Part shown: piece after piece, positions 42,033 to 51,490 of the stretch | Layout of the letters: every line of letters starts with the position of its first letter | Numbering within the stretch: position 1 is the first letter of the stretch | From: Phycisphaeraceae bacterium | Lineage (GTDB): Bacteria; Planctomycetota; Phycisphaerae; Phycisphaerales; Phycisphaeraceae | Assembly (NCBI GenBank): GCA_020831765.1 | Contig: JAFIFY010000085.1 | Span: forward strand, 1 to 57,150 | Length of the DNA: 57,150 nt | Direction of reading: 5' to 3' | Translations under genes and position numbers: made by a program | Notes under the pieces: model-generated | Databases searched by the model: none | The model's input: the letters and a program-made list of their open reading frames with translations, nothing else | What the model was told of the DNA's origin: nothing

Positions 42033-42992
42033 GTGAATCACGAGACGACACTGAACCAGCAAGAGATAGAGACACCTGCCGTGACCGGCCGGTCCGACGC
42101 GCCCACCCCGGGTTCGGTTCAGCCTGTCTATTCCGTCGTCGTGCCCTGCTACAACGAAGAGGGAGCGATCCTCCGGACGATTGCCATGATCAAAGAGGTC
42201 ACGGCGGACCTTCCGGCGACGGAGGTGATCATTGTCAATGATTGTTCGACTGATTCCTCCGGAACGGTGCTGGACGAGGCCGCGGCGTCGGATCCGGCAT
42301 TGCAGGTGATTCATCACCGGGTCAATCGCGGCTACGGGGCAGCGCTGAAGACCGGAATCCGCCGCGCCCGCGGTGAGTGGGTCGCCATCACCGATGCCGA
42401 TGGAACCTACCCCAACGAGCGACTGCCGGAGTTCTTCCTGCGGGCACGCCACCAACGCATCGACATGCTGGTCGGATCGAGGACCGGCGACGATGTCACC
42501 TACTCGACGCTACGCAAGATTCCCAAGTATTTCCTGAGGGCCTACTGCAACTGGCTCACCAACGAGAAAATCCCGGATATGAATTCGGGCATGCGGGTGT
42601 TGCGCCGAGCCGTGGTCGATCGGTTCCTCAACTTTCTGCCCGATGGTTTCAGCTTCACCACCACCATTACCATCGCCATGCTGACCAGCGGCTACTTCGT
42701 CGTCTACGAACCGATCAACTATGCGCAGCGCATCGGCAAGAGCAAGATCAGGCCGATCCGGGATACGATCAACTTCGTCCAGCTCATCGTTCGAACCGGC
42801 ACCTATTTCGCACCGCTGCGGGTTTTTCTTCCCCTGGCGGGCATCCTGTGGCTGGCTTTCATGGTGAGCCTGGCGATCGACATCATCAACTTCGACGTCA
42901 CGCAAAGCACCCTGCTGTTCCTTCTCTTCTCCCTGAACACGGGCATGTTCGCCCTGCTGGCCGATGCCATGCACCGAAGAGGGGGCGTATGA
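42033..42992 (+). CDS. Family 2 glycosyltransferase, DPMS/polyisoprenyl-phosphate type
   Basis: 319 residues from a GTG at 42033 (AAGGATGGG about 8-16 bases upstream). GT-A fold: 'YSVVVPCYNEEGAILRTIAM', 'VIIVNDCSTDSSG', 'NRGYGAALKTGIRRARGEWV', 'AITDADGTYP' with the DxD metal site, 'DMNSGMRVLRRAVVDRFLNF' typical of dolichyl-phosphate mannose synthase relatives, and two C-terminal membrane helices ('LAGILWLAFMVSLAIDIINF', 'LLFLLFSLNTGMFALLADAM'). It likely charges a lipid carrier with a sugar, and could supply the polytopic GT39-like enzyme at the end of this operon. It overlaps the next gene by ATGA. Confidence 0.88.
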   Translation: MNHETTLNQQEIETPAVTGRSDAPTPGSVQPVYSVVVPCYNEEGAILRTIAMIKEVTADLPATEVIIVNDCSTDSSGTVLDEAAASDPALQVIHHRVNRGYGAALKTGIRRARGEWVAITDADGTYPNERLPEFFLRARHQRIDMLVGSRTGDDVTYSTLRKIPKYFLRAYCNWLTNEKIPDMNSGMRVLRRAVVDRFLNFLPDGFSFTTTITIAMLTSGYFVVYEPINYAQRIGKSKIRPIRDTINFVQLIVRTGTYFAPLRVFLPLAGILWLAFMVSLAIDIINFDVTQSTLLFLLFSLNTGMFALLADAMHRRGGV

Positions 42993-44194
42993 GACCCTTG
43001 GCCGCCCCCGTGCAGATCGACCGGGCGGATCACCTCACTGGGGCCGAGGGTAAGCCGCTGAACATCCTGACCCTCTGCCACGAGTGGCCGCCCGTGGGTG
43101 GTGGGGCGGCGGCGGTGACCGAAGCGCTCTGCCGCGCTTACGTTTCACTTGGGCATCGGGTGACGGTTCTGACCATGGCGATGGGCCGGACCGGCACGAT
43201 CCTGGATGAGCCGAACCTGAGCGTGATGGCGGTTCCATGCGGACGGAAACGTAGAGAGATGGCATCGCCCGCTGAGGGACTGCGATGGGCCTGGGCCGGT
43301 CTATCGGCTGCGCGAAGCCGTCACCGCGCCGATCCCTTCGATGCGTGTCACGCCCACTTCATCATGCCCTCGGGCATCATCGCCGACCGCCTGAAACGAA
43401 CCGAGGGGTTGCCCTTCATCATCACGCCACATGGTTCGGATGTGCCGGGATACAACGCCGAACGACTCAAGCTGATTCATCGCCTTATCCGTCCCTGGTG
43501 GCGCCGGATATGCCTGAACGCCGACCGTATCGTCAGTCCGTCGGAAGACCTGATGGCATTGCTTAAGGCCTCCGCTCCGAACGCCCACGGCAGCGTCATC
43601 CCCAACGGGATCGATCCGGGCCGCTTTGTTCCCGGTGATAAAGCTCGACGGATCCTGCTCTGCAGCCGACTGGTCGGGCGCAAGGGGTTCCACCATGTGC
43701 TGGAGATCCTTGCTCGGAGGCCCTTCGAAGGATGGGAAGTCGACATCGTGGGGGATGGACCGATGCGCCCCAGACTTGAAGAGCTGGCGGCCGGAAGCCG
43801 AACGCCTGTAAGATTTCACGGCTGGATCGGCCAGGACGACCCGCTGCTCAAGCGGCTTTACGCCGAGGCGACTCTATTCATTCTACCATCTCAGCGGGAG
43901 AACTTCTCGATCGCCCTGTTGGAGGCCATGAGCGCCGGATGCGCGATCATCACGACTGATGTTTCCGGCAACCCCGAAGCCGTGGGTGACTGTGCTCGGC
44001 TGGTTCCCTGGGACGATCGTGATCGCCTTGCCGAGGAGATGATGGCGTTGAGCGCTGATCCAGCCGGGTGCGTCGAACTGGGCAGACGAGCCCGCGAACG
44101 GGTGCGGGAAATGTTCACATGGACCATGCTTGCCCGGCGATACATTGAAACGCTTCGGGAAGTCATGGCCGAGAGAGTGGGGATTGATTCATGA
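42989..44194 (+). CDS. Family 4 glycosyltransferase
   Basis: 401 residues from the ATG at 42989 overlapping the previous stop. GT-B fold: N-terminal 'LNILTLCHEWPPVGGGAAAV' loop, 'CHAHFIMPSGII', 'FIITPHGSDVPGYN', linker 'VIPNGIDPGRFVPGD', and the donor-site E-x7-E in 'SQRENFSIALLEAMSAGCAI' (about residues 303-322). It adds a sugar from a nucleotide donor to a growing glycan in the cytoplasm. ATGA overlap with the following gene. Confidence 0.9.
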   Translation: MRPLAAPVQIDRADHLTGAEGKPLNILTLCHEWPPVGGGAAAVTEALCRAYVSLGHRVTVLTMAMGRTGTILDEPNLSVMAVPCGRKRREMASPAEGLRWAWAGLSAARSRHRADPFDACHAHFIMPSGIIADRLKRTEGLPFIITPHGSDVPGYNAERLKLIHRLIRPWWRRICLNADRIVSPSEDLMALLKASAPNAHGSVIPNGIDPGRFVPGDKARRILLCSRLVGRKGFHHVLEILARRPFEGWEVDIVGDGPMRPRLEELAAGSRTPVRFHGWIGQDDPLLKRLYAEATLFILPSQRENFSIALLEAMSAGCAIITTDVSGNPEAVGDCARLVPWDDRDRLAEEMMALSADPAGCVELGRRARERVREMFTWTMLARRYIETLREVMAERVGIDS

Positions 44195-45333
44195 AAGTGT
44201 GTCTGATCTGCAATCAGATCGCCGCGTGGGGCAAGATCGGCGGATTTGGCAGCGCGACCCGGGCGCTGGGCCGAGGGCTGGCCGAGCGCGGCGTTGAAGT
44301 GACTGCGGTGATCCCACGACGCGCCGGTGACGGTCAGGAGCCCGTCGAGAACCTCGATGGGATCACGGTATACGGGACCGAATCGGCTGAGACTTTCTTT
44401 TCCGGCCGAATCTTTCGGCGGATCGATGCCGATGTTTACCATTCCCAGGAACCGACCGTCGCCAGCTATCTTGCCCAGAGGTCGATGCCAAACAAGATTC
44501 ACATCGTCACCTGTCGTGATCCTCGCGGGATGGCCGACCACATGGTGGAGCTTCGCTACACTAATCTTAGGCGTCGGCTACTGTTTCCCGTGACGTGGGC
44601 GTATGAAGCGGCTCCATGGGTGAAGGCTGCGGTCCGCAATGCCGATTCGGTGTTCATGCCCGCGCCGTCCTGCCTGACTCCACGTATCCAGAAACTCTAC
44701 GGTCGATCCGTGCAGCCACTCTTTGTTCCCAGTCCGGTGGACGTCCCGGAGTCTCCGCCAGTCAAGGATGAAGAGCCACTGGTGATCTTCGTGGGCCGAT
44801 GGGACCATCGCAAGCGCATTGAGCGCTTCTTCGCTCTGGCTGAACGGTTCCCGCACATCCGCTTCATGGCCATCGGGAGGGCTCACGATTCGGCCTACGA
44901 TGCGAGGCTGCGGCAAGCGTGGGAGCATCTGTCCAATGTCGAGATGCCCGGCTTCGTCCCGCGATTCGGTCCGGAAAATCTCAATTCGATCTATGCCCGT
45001 GCCTGGATACTCGTTAACACCTCGGCCAGAGAGGGGCTACCTTATACATTCATCGAAGCCGGCGCGTGGGGATGTTCGATTCTTTCAAGCCTCGATCCGG
45101 ATCATTTCGCCCGCGATTTCGGCTACTACGTCGAGGACGATGACTTTGCCAAGGGCCTTGCATGGCTGTTGGAAAGCGACCGTTGGCGGGCACGTGGGCG
45201 GAAGGCCATGGAGTTCGTCAGGGCGAACTTCAGCGAAGAGAGGAGCCTCGATGCCCACATGAAGGCTTACGTTGAACTGTGCGGGCAAAAGAGCGGGTCA
45301 GAAATGGGAATTGCATCGGGAAAGGCGATTTGA
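44191..45333 (+). CDS. Family 4 glycosyltransferase
   Basis: 380 residues. GT-B fold with the N-terminal 'CLICNQIAAWGKIGGFGSAT' loop, 'DVYHSQEPTVASYLAQRSMP', a conserved 'LVIFVGRWDHRKRIERFFAL', and the E-x7-E donor motif in 'SAREGLPYTFIEAGAWGCSI' (about residues 279-298). Second retaining glycosyltransferase of the operon; acceptor and sugar unknown. It shares one base with the next gene (TGATG). Confidence 0.88.
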   Translation: MKVCLICNQIAAWGKIGGFGSATRALGRGLAERGVEVTAVIPRRAGDGQEPVENLDGITVYGTESAETFFSGRIFRRIDADVYHSQEPTVASYLAQRSMPNKIHIVTCRDPRGMADHMVELRYTNLRRRLLFPVTWAYEAAPWVKAAVRNADSVFMPAPSCLTPRIQKLYGRSVQPLFVPSPVDVPESPPVKDEEPLVIFVGRWDHRKRIERFFALAERFPHIRFMAIGRAHDSAYDARLRQAWEHLSNVEMPGFVPRFGPENLNSIYARAWILVNTSAREGLPYTFIEAGAWGCSILSSLDPDHFARDFGYYVEDDDFAKGLAWLLESDRWRARGRKAMEFVRANFSEERSLDAHMKAYVELCGQKSGSEMGIASGKAI

Positions 45334-46736
45334 TGACAGCGCCCTCACCATTGACCGAGATTCGAACGCCAGGCGAACAAAGCGAAGGCGACAGCCAGCG
45401 CCACGTCCGAGTCCTGATGTTGAATGACCGTTTCGCATCACGACACCGGTTATTCAATCTCGGAGATCGCGCGCTGCAGGATGGCATTCATTGGCTTGTG
45501 CTTCGTAGCAGGTCGGTCAACCTGTTGCCTTCCGAATGGAAGACGTTTCCCTACCTCACGATCAAGCGCTATCGCGCGGCGCGGCGGAACAGTACCGCGG
45601 ACGATGTCTTCAAGCAATGGAGCTTGTCGTTTTTCACGGATCACTCAAGAGGAGCTGGCTTTCAGAGTACGATCGAACAATGGACACGGAAGAGCGCTCT
45701 GTTCAACAACCCGATCATGCGGCGCATCGATGATTGGACGCAGTATCGCACAAGCCTCGGATTGATGGAGGCTCTGCGGCCGTATCTCCTGCGGCGCCAC
45801 TATCGCCAACGCCTTATCGATCGGATCACGGCGGCCGAGCTGGTGGTGTTTAATGGTAGTGGCCTGATCTCGGATCACCTGGGTCACTACATGCCGGGTT
45901 GGCTTCTGGAGCTTTACTTGGCTAAGACACTTGGCAAACCCGTGATTACCTGCAACCAGACCATCGGCATCCATGATCCTGAACTACGTGATATGGTCGG
46001 AACGGTCTATCGGATGCTTGATCTGCACATCACGCGCGAGCCCGAGTCGGTGGAGGTTCTTCGAGAACTGGGTGTTCCCGAGGATCGCATCATGACTTCG
46101 ATCGATTCGGCTTTCGCGGCCGATCTGTCCGTTCCGTTGCCTTCCGCCGAAATTGCGAACGATTACGGCATCGATGACAAGACCATTCTGATGATTCTTC
46201 GCGGCGACCGGTCCCACCAGATCGATGCCATACGAGCTTATGTCCGAGGATTGAGCGATCAGGGATTCAAGCCCTTATTCGCCTTTACCTGCGATGCCCA
46301 GGACAGGCCTCTTTATCAGAAAGTCGGCGGTGGTGCGCTTGCTCCGGCCCTGGATCGCATGGTTGATTTTCCTTTGTTGGTGGCGATGATGCGGCATGCG
46401 CGACTGGTCGTGACCGATCGTTACCACGCGGCCATCTTCGCCACCATGGCGGGAACACCATTCGTGCCCATGCCCTCAAGCACACTCAAGATGGTGGGAT
46501 TGGTTCGCCTGCTGGACTATCCGATGAACGTGCTGCCACCGTTGCGAATGGAATCGCTAAGTGAATATCTCAACACGACGCGTACCCTGGCCGACGATCG
46601 GGTATCGCTAGGCGCTGGATTGCTGGCGACTGCCGAACAACTCCGTAACAGGGCATTTTCCGACTACAGAATCCTTGCCCACTGGGGAAGGCGGCCTTTG
46701 ACGGGTGGCTCCAAGGAGGAGAATCCAGATGGGTGA
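45333..46736 (+). CDS. Polysaccharide pyruvyl transferase family protein
   Basis: 467 residues from the ATG at 45333; an open upstream extension to 45279 is in frame but lies within the previous gene. CsaB/WcaK-type motifs: 'FNLGDRALQDGIHWLV' (the N(I)GD start), 'VVFNGSGLISDHLG', 'ITCNQTIGIHDPELRDMV', 'HITREPESVEVLRELGVPED', and late 'LVVTDRYHAAIFATMAGTPF', which matches the conserved R-x-H donor-site motif. It would add a pyruvate ketal from phosphoenolpyruvate to a sugar, giving a negative charge to the surface glycan; such groups anchor S-layer-like domains in some bacteria. The next gene starts inside its 3' end. Confidence 0.87.
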   Translation: MTAPSPLTEIRTPGEQSEGDSQRHVRVLMLNDRFASRHRLFNLGDRALQDGIHWLVLRSRSVNLLPSEWKTFPYLTIKRYRAARRNSTADDVFKQWSLSFFTDHSRGAGFQSTIEQWTRKSALFNNPIMRRIDDWTQYRTSLGLMEALRPYLLRRHYRQRLIDRITAAELVVFNGSGLISDHLGHYMPGWLLELYLAKTLGKPVITCNQTIGIHDPELRDMVGTVYRMLDLHITREPESVEVLRELGVPEDRIMTSIDSAFAADLSVPLPSAEIANDYGIDDKTILMILRGDRSHQIDAIRAYVRGLSDQGFKPLFAFTCDAQDRPLYQKVGGGALAPALDRMVDFPLLVAMMRHARLVVTDRYHAAIFATMAGTPFVPMPSSTLKMVGLVRLLDYPMNVLPPLRMESLSEYLNTTRTLADDRVSLGAGLLATAEQLRNRAFSDYRILAHWGRRPLTGGSKEENPDG

Positions 46737-47856
46737 TGCTTCGCCCACCGATCCGGAGGTTCAAGGTTTCATCAAGCCGCCGAACTCCCGGCGGGCAAAG
46801 CTGCTTCGGCACATGGCTCGCTGGCTGATCACCGCCGCCGTGGTCGCCGCGATCTTCGCATCCATCGGGCTGGATCGACTCGCCGAAGCCCTCAGGCAGG
46901 TCTCCCCGTGGCTCTTTGGCCTGATGCTTCTGCTGGTCGTTCTGATTCGCGTGACCGAGTCACTCCAGATGACGCTGCTCCTCCGCAAGGCTGGTGCCGC
47001 GGTTCCGCAATCGCGGGTACTCCTTGCCAATCTTCTTTCGAGTTTTTACAGCCTGGTCGTGCCCGGTGACCTGATCGCGGGTGGCGCCAAGTGGATGAAC
47101 CTGTCCGCCGCGACGGGCAAACGTTCACTGGTGCTCAACGCGATGGTCTACAATCGCTTGGCCCTGCTTTTGCCCCCACTGGTGCTCGGGGCGGTCGCGC
47201 TTGCGATCGATAACCCCTTCAACCGGCCGATCCTCGCCTGGGCCATCGGATTCGCCGCGCTGTTGACCATGCTTGGCGCGGCAATGCTTTACCACCCGAA
47301 ACTGGCGCCGTGGATTGACCGGCCCGTAAGAGCCATCGCCGCCATGTTTCCCGAGGCGATTTCCAGCCGCGTGGAGATGCTGCTCATCTCGCTTGAGCAC
47401 TTCCGTGCCCTGCGCGCCCGGGATCACCTGGTCCTGCTTATGACCGCCCTCTTGAGCGTTTCACTGGCGATGGGTTCCACGGTGATCGCATTCCAGGCGG
47501 TGGGGATCGAACTGGCGATTCTCACCATCATCTGGGCACATGCTCTGGTCGTCGCGGTGCGTCAGTTGCCGATCACCATCAGTGGGCTGGGGGTGCGCGA
47601 AGCTCTGCTTGTGGTGATCCTTCAGCCTTTCGGAGTGCCTGCGGCCCAGGCGGTCACCGTCGGCCTGCTCAAGTTCGCCAATTCGCTGCTGCCGGCGATC
47701 GCCGGGGGCATCTACCAGATATGCCTGGTCACGGGCTGGGCCAGCGCGGGCCGGATCGCATCGCCAACTTTGCCCCAGCAAGCCAGGCCCGTAAATTCGC
47801 GGAGGCGGATGGAGCACGAACTGGAGCCGGAAGCCGAATCGGGTAAGTGCGGGTGA
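46729..47856 (+). CDS. YbhN/AglD-type lysylphosphatidylglycerol-synthase TM-region protein
   Basis: 375 residues from the ATG at 46729, with an excellent AAGGAGGAG 7 bases upstream; it overlaps the previous stop by 8 bases. Eight or so membrane helices. Family signs: 'LLANLLSSFYSLVVPGDLIA' followed by 'GGAKW' (the position of the usual 'P.G.GG' loop), 'AMVYNRLALLLPPLVLGAVA', and 'VRQLPITISGLGVREALLVV'. Relatives in glycan clusters are thought to act on lipid-linked sugars, possibly as flippase-like components. In this operon it may handle the lipid-linked product of the DPMS-like gene; this is inference. Confidence 0.87.
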   Translation: MGDASPTDPEVQGFIKPPNSRRAKLLRHMARWLITAAVVAAIFASIGLDRLAEALRQVSPWLFGLMLLLVVLIRVTESLQMTLLLRKAGAAVPQSRVLLANLLSSFYSLVVPGDLIAGGAKWMNLSAATGKRSLVLNAMVYNRLALLLPPLVLGAVALAIDNPFNRPILAWAIGFAALLTMLGAAMLYHPKLAPWIDRPVRAIAAMFPEAISSRVEMLLISLEHFRALRARDHLVLLMTALLSVSLAMGSTVIAFQAVGIELAILTIIWAHALVVAVRQLPITISGLGVREALLVVILQPFGVPAAQAVTVGLLKFANSLLPAIAGGIYQICLVTGWASAGRIASPTLPQQARPVNSRRRMEHELEPEAESGKCG

Positions 47857-47926
47857 TCGTGCTGGAGCGTCGCCGAGTGATGACCGATCGAAAGATCATG
47901 GCAGCCCTCGATTGGGAACGGGTCTC

Positions 47927-49864
47927 ATGGAAACACCACCTCAGGCGAACTTGAGCATCTGGAACCTCGTTCAGATCGCCATTGCCGTCCTGCTGCTCGG
48001 CGGTGGTCTGCTGCTGAGGTGGGGCGAGGCTGAAGTCGATGGCAAGGTCATCGTCGGTCTTGGCGGGCTGATGCTGCTGGGCATGGCGCTGGTGCTCGCG
48101 CGATCGGTTCGTTACGAATCACGCAAGGAGTCGGAAGCGGGGGGGATGGGACCATTCGCGCCCGCCTTGCTTCTCCTGCTGGCGGTGCTCTTCACCATCA
48201 GCGTGTGGTACGGCTACATCCTGGATGGCGAACTTCGGACCTGGGAATTTCGGCCGATGATCGGCACATTACTGCTGACCACGGGTGTGGCGCTGGTTGC
48301 CGTTGGTGCCTGGCCGGGGTTCATCGATCGGTGCGTGGTTTCCCTGGCCCAATGGTTGAAACGCTGGAGTGGAGGCAGGCTCGTTCTGGCGGCGGCGATG
48401 GCGCTTCTGGTTGGCTCAACGCTGCTGGCGTGGCTGGTTCTCGATGCCATGCCGCATATGAGCGATGCGCTGACCTATCTCATGCAGGGGCGTGTGCTGA
48501 TGGCCGGCCGGCTGATGCTGGAAATGCCCACGCATTCGGAATTGTTCCGACATTCGCTTTTTTTCGTCGAGGGAGACGCCGGCTATTACGGCAAGTACCC
48601 GATCGGATGGCCCACGATCCTTGGCGCGTTCGATGCGCTGGGCATCGCGGTTCTGGCCGCGCCCCTCCTGGCCGGCATCACCGTCTGGGCCACTTATTCG
48701 CTGCTGCTTCCCCGTTGCGGCCGTGGGCTGGCGACACTCTCGGCGCTGCTGTTGGCGGCGACGCCCTGGCTCTGGTTCAACGCCGCCACCATGATGTCGC
48801 ATGTGGCAAGCCTCTGCTTCCTGACCCTCTTCCTGCTCGGCTTTGAACGCGCAAGGCTCGGCCAAACCGCGTGGCCCGGGCTTCTGAGCGGCCTGGCACT
48901 TGGCGCGGCGATCATGACCCGACCGCAGGATGCGGCGTTCTTCGCGCTGCCCTGCATCCTGCTGGCCTGCTGGCTGGTGATCCGATCTCCGCGAACCGGG
49001 CTGCCGCCGATGGGCGCGGTGGCGGTTGGAACGCTCCCGGGGCTGGCCGGATACTTCCTGGTCAATCGCCACCTGACCGGAGAGGCGACGACCACAGGCT
49101 ACGAAAACACACCAGTCGCTGAGATCGCCAGCCAGTCACCCGATTCCCTGATTCAATGGCTGGCCTGGACGCAGGAGAACTGGGCGGGGATGAGCCGCGA
49201 GTGGTTCGCCGGTACAGTGCCCGCCGGTGTCGCGATCATCGTCGGCCTGGTGCTGGGCTGGCGCTATGCCCGGCGACAACCGCTGCTTCTTGCATGTGGC
49301 CTTTGCTTTCTGCTGGGGTATAGCAGTTTCATCTTCGTCAGTCGTCCATGGGTCGGGCCGCGATGGCTTCTGCCATTGTTGCCCAGCGGATCGTTCCTGA
49401 TCGCATGTGGGCTCCATGCGGCCTGGATCAACATCCGGCAGCCGCGGCGTTCGGTGGCGTTCAGTCGTGCATGGCTGCGTGTGGCCCTGACGGCGATGCT
49501 GGTGACGTGGCTGATCGTGATCCCGGTCCGGACGGCCGAACTGAGGTTTTACCCACCCCATGGCGTCGATGGGCGCGTCGCCCGGGCCGTCCGCGATGCC
49601 GGGCTGAAGAATGCCGTGCTGGCACTGCCCACGGAAGCCAAGCAGGAGGATGCCAACGGCTTTGCATTCACCTATAAAGACCCGCGTGCGGGCATGTGGT
49701 TGATGAAAGCGCCTCTGGAGCGCAGCACCGTGATCTTTGTCCGGGAGATCGAAGGCTGGCAGGACATGGCCCGCGCATCCTGGCCGGACCGAAAGCTATA
49801 CATCCTGGACCCGGAACCGGGCACTTACAGGATCCTTGAAGCCGAACCGGCCAGCAATCACTGA
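47927..49864 (+). CDS. Polytopic GT39/ArnT-like glycosyltransferase
   Basis: 645 residues from the ATG at 47927. About twelve membrane helices and a soluble C-terminal part of ~90 residues ('NAVLALPTEAKQEDANGFAF'). The loop after an early helix, 'MPHMSDALTYLMQGRVLMAG', fits the acidic first-loop motif of GT-C enzymes, and 'YYGKYPIGWPTILGAFDALG' resembles the later conserved loop of PMT/ArnT relatives. These enzymes use polyprenyl-phosphate sugars on the outer face of the membrane, which would fit the DPMS-like first gene of the operon. It follows the YbhN-type gene after 70 bases and ends the cluster. Confidence 0.83.
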   Translation: METPPQANLSIWNLVQIAIAVLLLGGGLLLRWGEAEVDGKVIVGLGGLMLLGMALVLARSVRYESRKESEAGGMGPFAPALLLLLAVLFTISVWYGYILDGELRTWEFRPMIGTLLLTTGVALVAVGAWPGFIDRCVVSLAQWLKRWSGGRLVLAAAMALLVGSTLLAWLVLDAMPHMSDALTYLMQGRVLMAGRLMLEMPTHSELFRHSLFFVEGDAGYYGKYPIGWPTILGAFDALGIAVLAAPLLAGITVWATYSLLLPRCGRGLATLSALLLAATPWLWFNAATMMSHVASLCFLTLFLLGFERARLGQTAWPGLLSGLALGAAIMTRPQDAAFFALPCILLACWLVIRSPRTGLPPMGAVAVGTLPGLAGYFLVNRHLTGEATTTGYENTPVAEIASQSPDSLIQWLAWTQENWAGMSREWFAGTVPAGVAIIVGLVLGWRYARRQPLLLACGLCFLLGYSSFIFVSRPWVGPRWLLPLLPSGSFLIACGLHAAWINIRQPRRSVAFSRAWLRVALTAMLVTWLIVIPVRTAELRFYPPHGVDGRVARAVRDAGLKNAVLALPTEAKQEDANGFAFTYKDPRAGMWLMKAPLERSTVIFVREIEGWQDMARASWPDRKLYILDPEPGTYRILEAEPASNH

Positions 49865-49980
49865 CCGCATGGGACGTCCGCGTGGCACCCCGGACCGCGC
49901 CGATGAATCCATCGGTCGCGGATGTACCGGTTTCAGGCCTGAGTGAAGCGAATCATCGCCGCGCGGAGGACGTTGGGCGG

Positions 49981-51006
49981 TCAGGTGAGGTATTCGACTT
50001 CCAGACTGTCGCGGATTTTCTCCAGCGCCTTGTTCTGGATCTGGCGCACGCGTTCCTTGGTCACGCCAATGATCCGGCCGACCTGTTCCAGCGTCAGGGC
50101 CGTGGGGCCGGACCGGGCCGCGGGCTTGGGCGTGGCGGGCGCGGGTTTGCCGATGCCGAAGCGATGGGTGATGACCTGGCGCTCGATTTCGCTCAGGTCA
50201 GCGCGATTGTCACGGAGGATGTCGCGAATCTCCGAAACGCAGTCTTCCTCGTGCGTCTGTCGCCGCCGCTCCATGTAGTCCGAGCGTTCCAGCTTGGAAT
50301 CGAACTCGGTGGGAAAGAGCTGGCGATACTTGCTCAGCTTGACACCGCTTCGGCTGAACGCTTTGAGGATGGCGCGGCAGGCGTAGGTGCTGAACTTGAA
50401 GCCACGGGCCACATCGAACTTATCCACCGCGCGCAGAAGGGCCATGTTGCCCTCGCTCACGAGATCGACGAAATCGACCTCGCTCATCCGTGTCCGCTTG
50501 GCCATCGCCAGCACCAGGGCCAGGTTGGTCTGCGCGATCAGATCGCGCCGATCTTCGGCCAGCCGGAACCAGTGCAGCAACTCCTGGGACTGCTCGAACG
50601 TCAGAAGGTTGGCGTTCAACGACTCCTTGAGCTTGACCGTGCGATAGCGGGCGTAGTTGAACTGCAGGAACAGCGCCCGCTCCTCGGCGGCTGAAAGCAG
50701 CGCTGCGCCCGGGGCACCGCCCTTGGCCGCGCGAAGGGCCTGGGTCGAGGCGGTCTCCATCACGGGGTGATACCAACTGGTATCAGGCCGCTTGATCTTG
50801 GGGGCTTCCTCGAAAAGGGTGCGATAGGCGTTCTTCGCGGCGAACGCCTCGCTATCGACGTACTGATACTTCTCGGTCAGAATCCGCTTGAGATCATGCT
50901 GATCCCGCGGACTGAGCCTGAATTTACGGTCGGCAAGTTCCACGCTGCGATTGCGGCGCGCCTGTCGAAGCGGGGACAATTCGTGTCCTAGCGTCTTGTT
51001 TTCCAT
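49981..51006 (-). CDS. RNA polymerase sigma factor, sigma-70 family, divergent
   Basis: 341 residues; AAAGG lies 9 bases before the ATG at 51006, better than the ATG at 51015, which abuts it. Region 1.2-like 'SAAEERALFLQFNYARYRTV', region 2 'DFVDLVSEGNMALLRAVDKF' and 'DVARGFKFSTYACRAILKAF', and region 4.2 'LTLEQVGRIIGVTKERVRQI' followed by 'QNKALEKIRD' are clear. Two oddities: the 2.3/2.4 stretch reads YACRAILKAFSR in place of the usual Y..WWIRQAI.R, and a normal region 3 is hard to see between regions 2 and 4, with a Pro/Ala linker ('GKPAPATPKPAARSGPTA') inside region 4. It is therefore a non-housekeeping factor or a lineage-specific one. Divergent from the superoxide dismutase gene. Confidence 0.88.
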   Translation of the reverse strand: MENKTLGHELSPLRQARRNRSVELADRKFRLSPRDQHDLKRILTEKYQYVDSEAFAAKNAYRTLFEEAPKIKRPDTSWYHPVMETASTQALRAAKGGAPGAALLSAAEERALFLQFNYARYRTVKLKESLNANLLTFEQSQELLHWFRLAEDRRDLIAQTNLALVLAMAKRTRMSEVDFVDLVSEGNMALLRAVDKFDVARGFKFSTYACRAILKAFSRSGVKLSKYRQLFPTEFDSKLERSDYMERRRQTHEEDCVSEIRDILRDNRADLSEIERQVITHRFGIGKPAPATPKPAARSGPTALTLEQVGRIIGVTKERVRQIQNKALEKIRDSLEVEYLT

Positions 51007-51490
51007 GGCGCCCATCCTTTCCGCTGAGATTCAAACAACGTTCTCAGCTTCGGGTCCCGAAAGCTCAACTCGGCAAACCGCGATCATCGTCGAGCCATCG
51101 GCCGGCCTCCGATCAGTCAGCACCGGGCCGGTGCGATTGGGGTCTGTCAAGCGTCGAAGCCCATCCCGAGGGGTGCCTCGGGAAAAAGTCTTCTGAGGGG
51201 TTCGGCCGCGCTCCCACGCCAACGTGACCTGCCCTCATCACATAAAATACCACAAAAACGGCGGGATATTCCCATTTTTCGCATTTTTCCAGCCATATTG
51301 ACTTCTGTCCCTGATACGCTTAACCAAGGTCCGCGGTTCTTGGGCCTTGACCCGCTTGCGGATCGGACTTATCATGGTGAGTACCGTAAACCTCTTTTGT
51401 TACAGAGATTAGGGGATCAACTATTCTCAAGAATCGCCGCCCGGATCGAACCGGCCGGGACGGTTGACCCACTTTGACGGAGAACCACCG
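51007..51490. other. Divergent intergenic region sigma factor / superoxide dismutase
   Basis: 484 bases, no gene. It contains GCACCG-GGC-CGGTGC (about 51119-51133), CCCGAGG-GGTG-CCTCGGG (about 51163-51184), an AT-rich stretch (51238-51305), and the promoter of the dismutase gene at 51347-51375. Confidence 0.6.
51347..51375 (+). promoter_or_regulatory. Sigma-70-type promoter of the superoxide dismutase gene
   Basis: TTGACC (51347-51352), exactly 17 bases, TATCAT (51370-51375): five of six and four of six consensus bases with ideal spacing. Start expected near 51382, giving a leader of about 110 bases. Confidence 0.65.
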
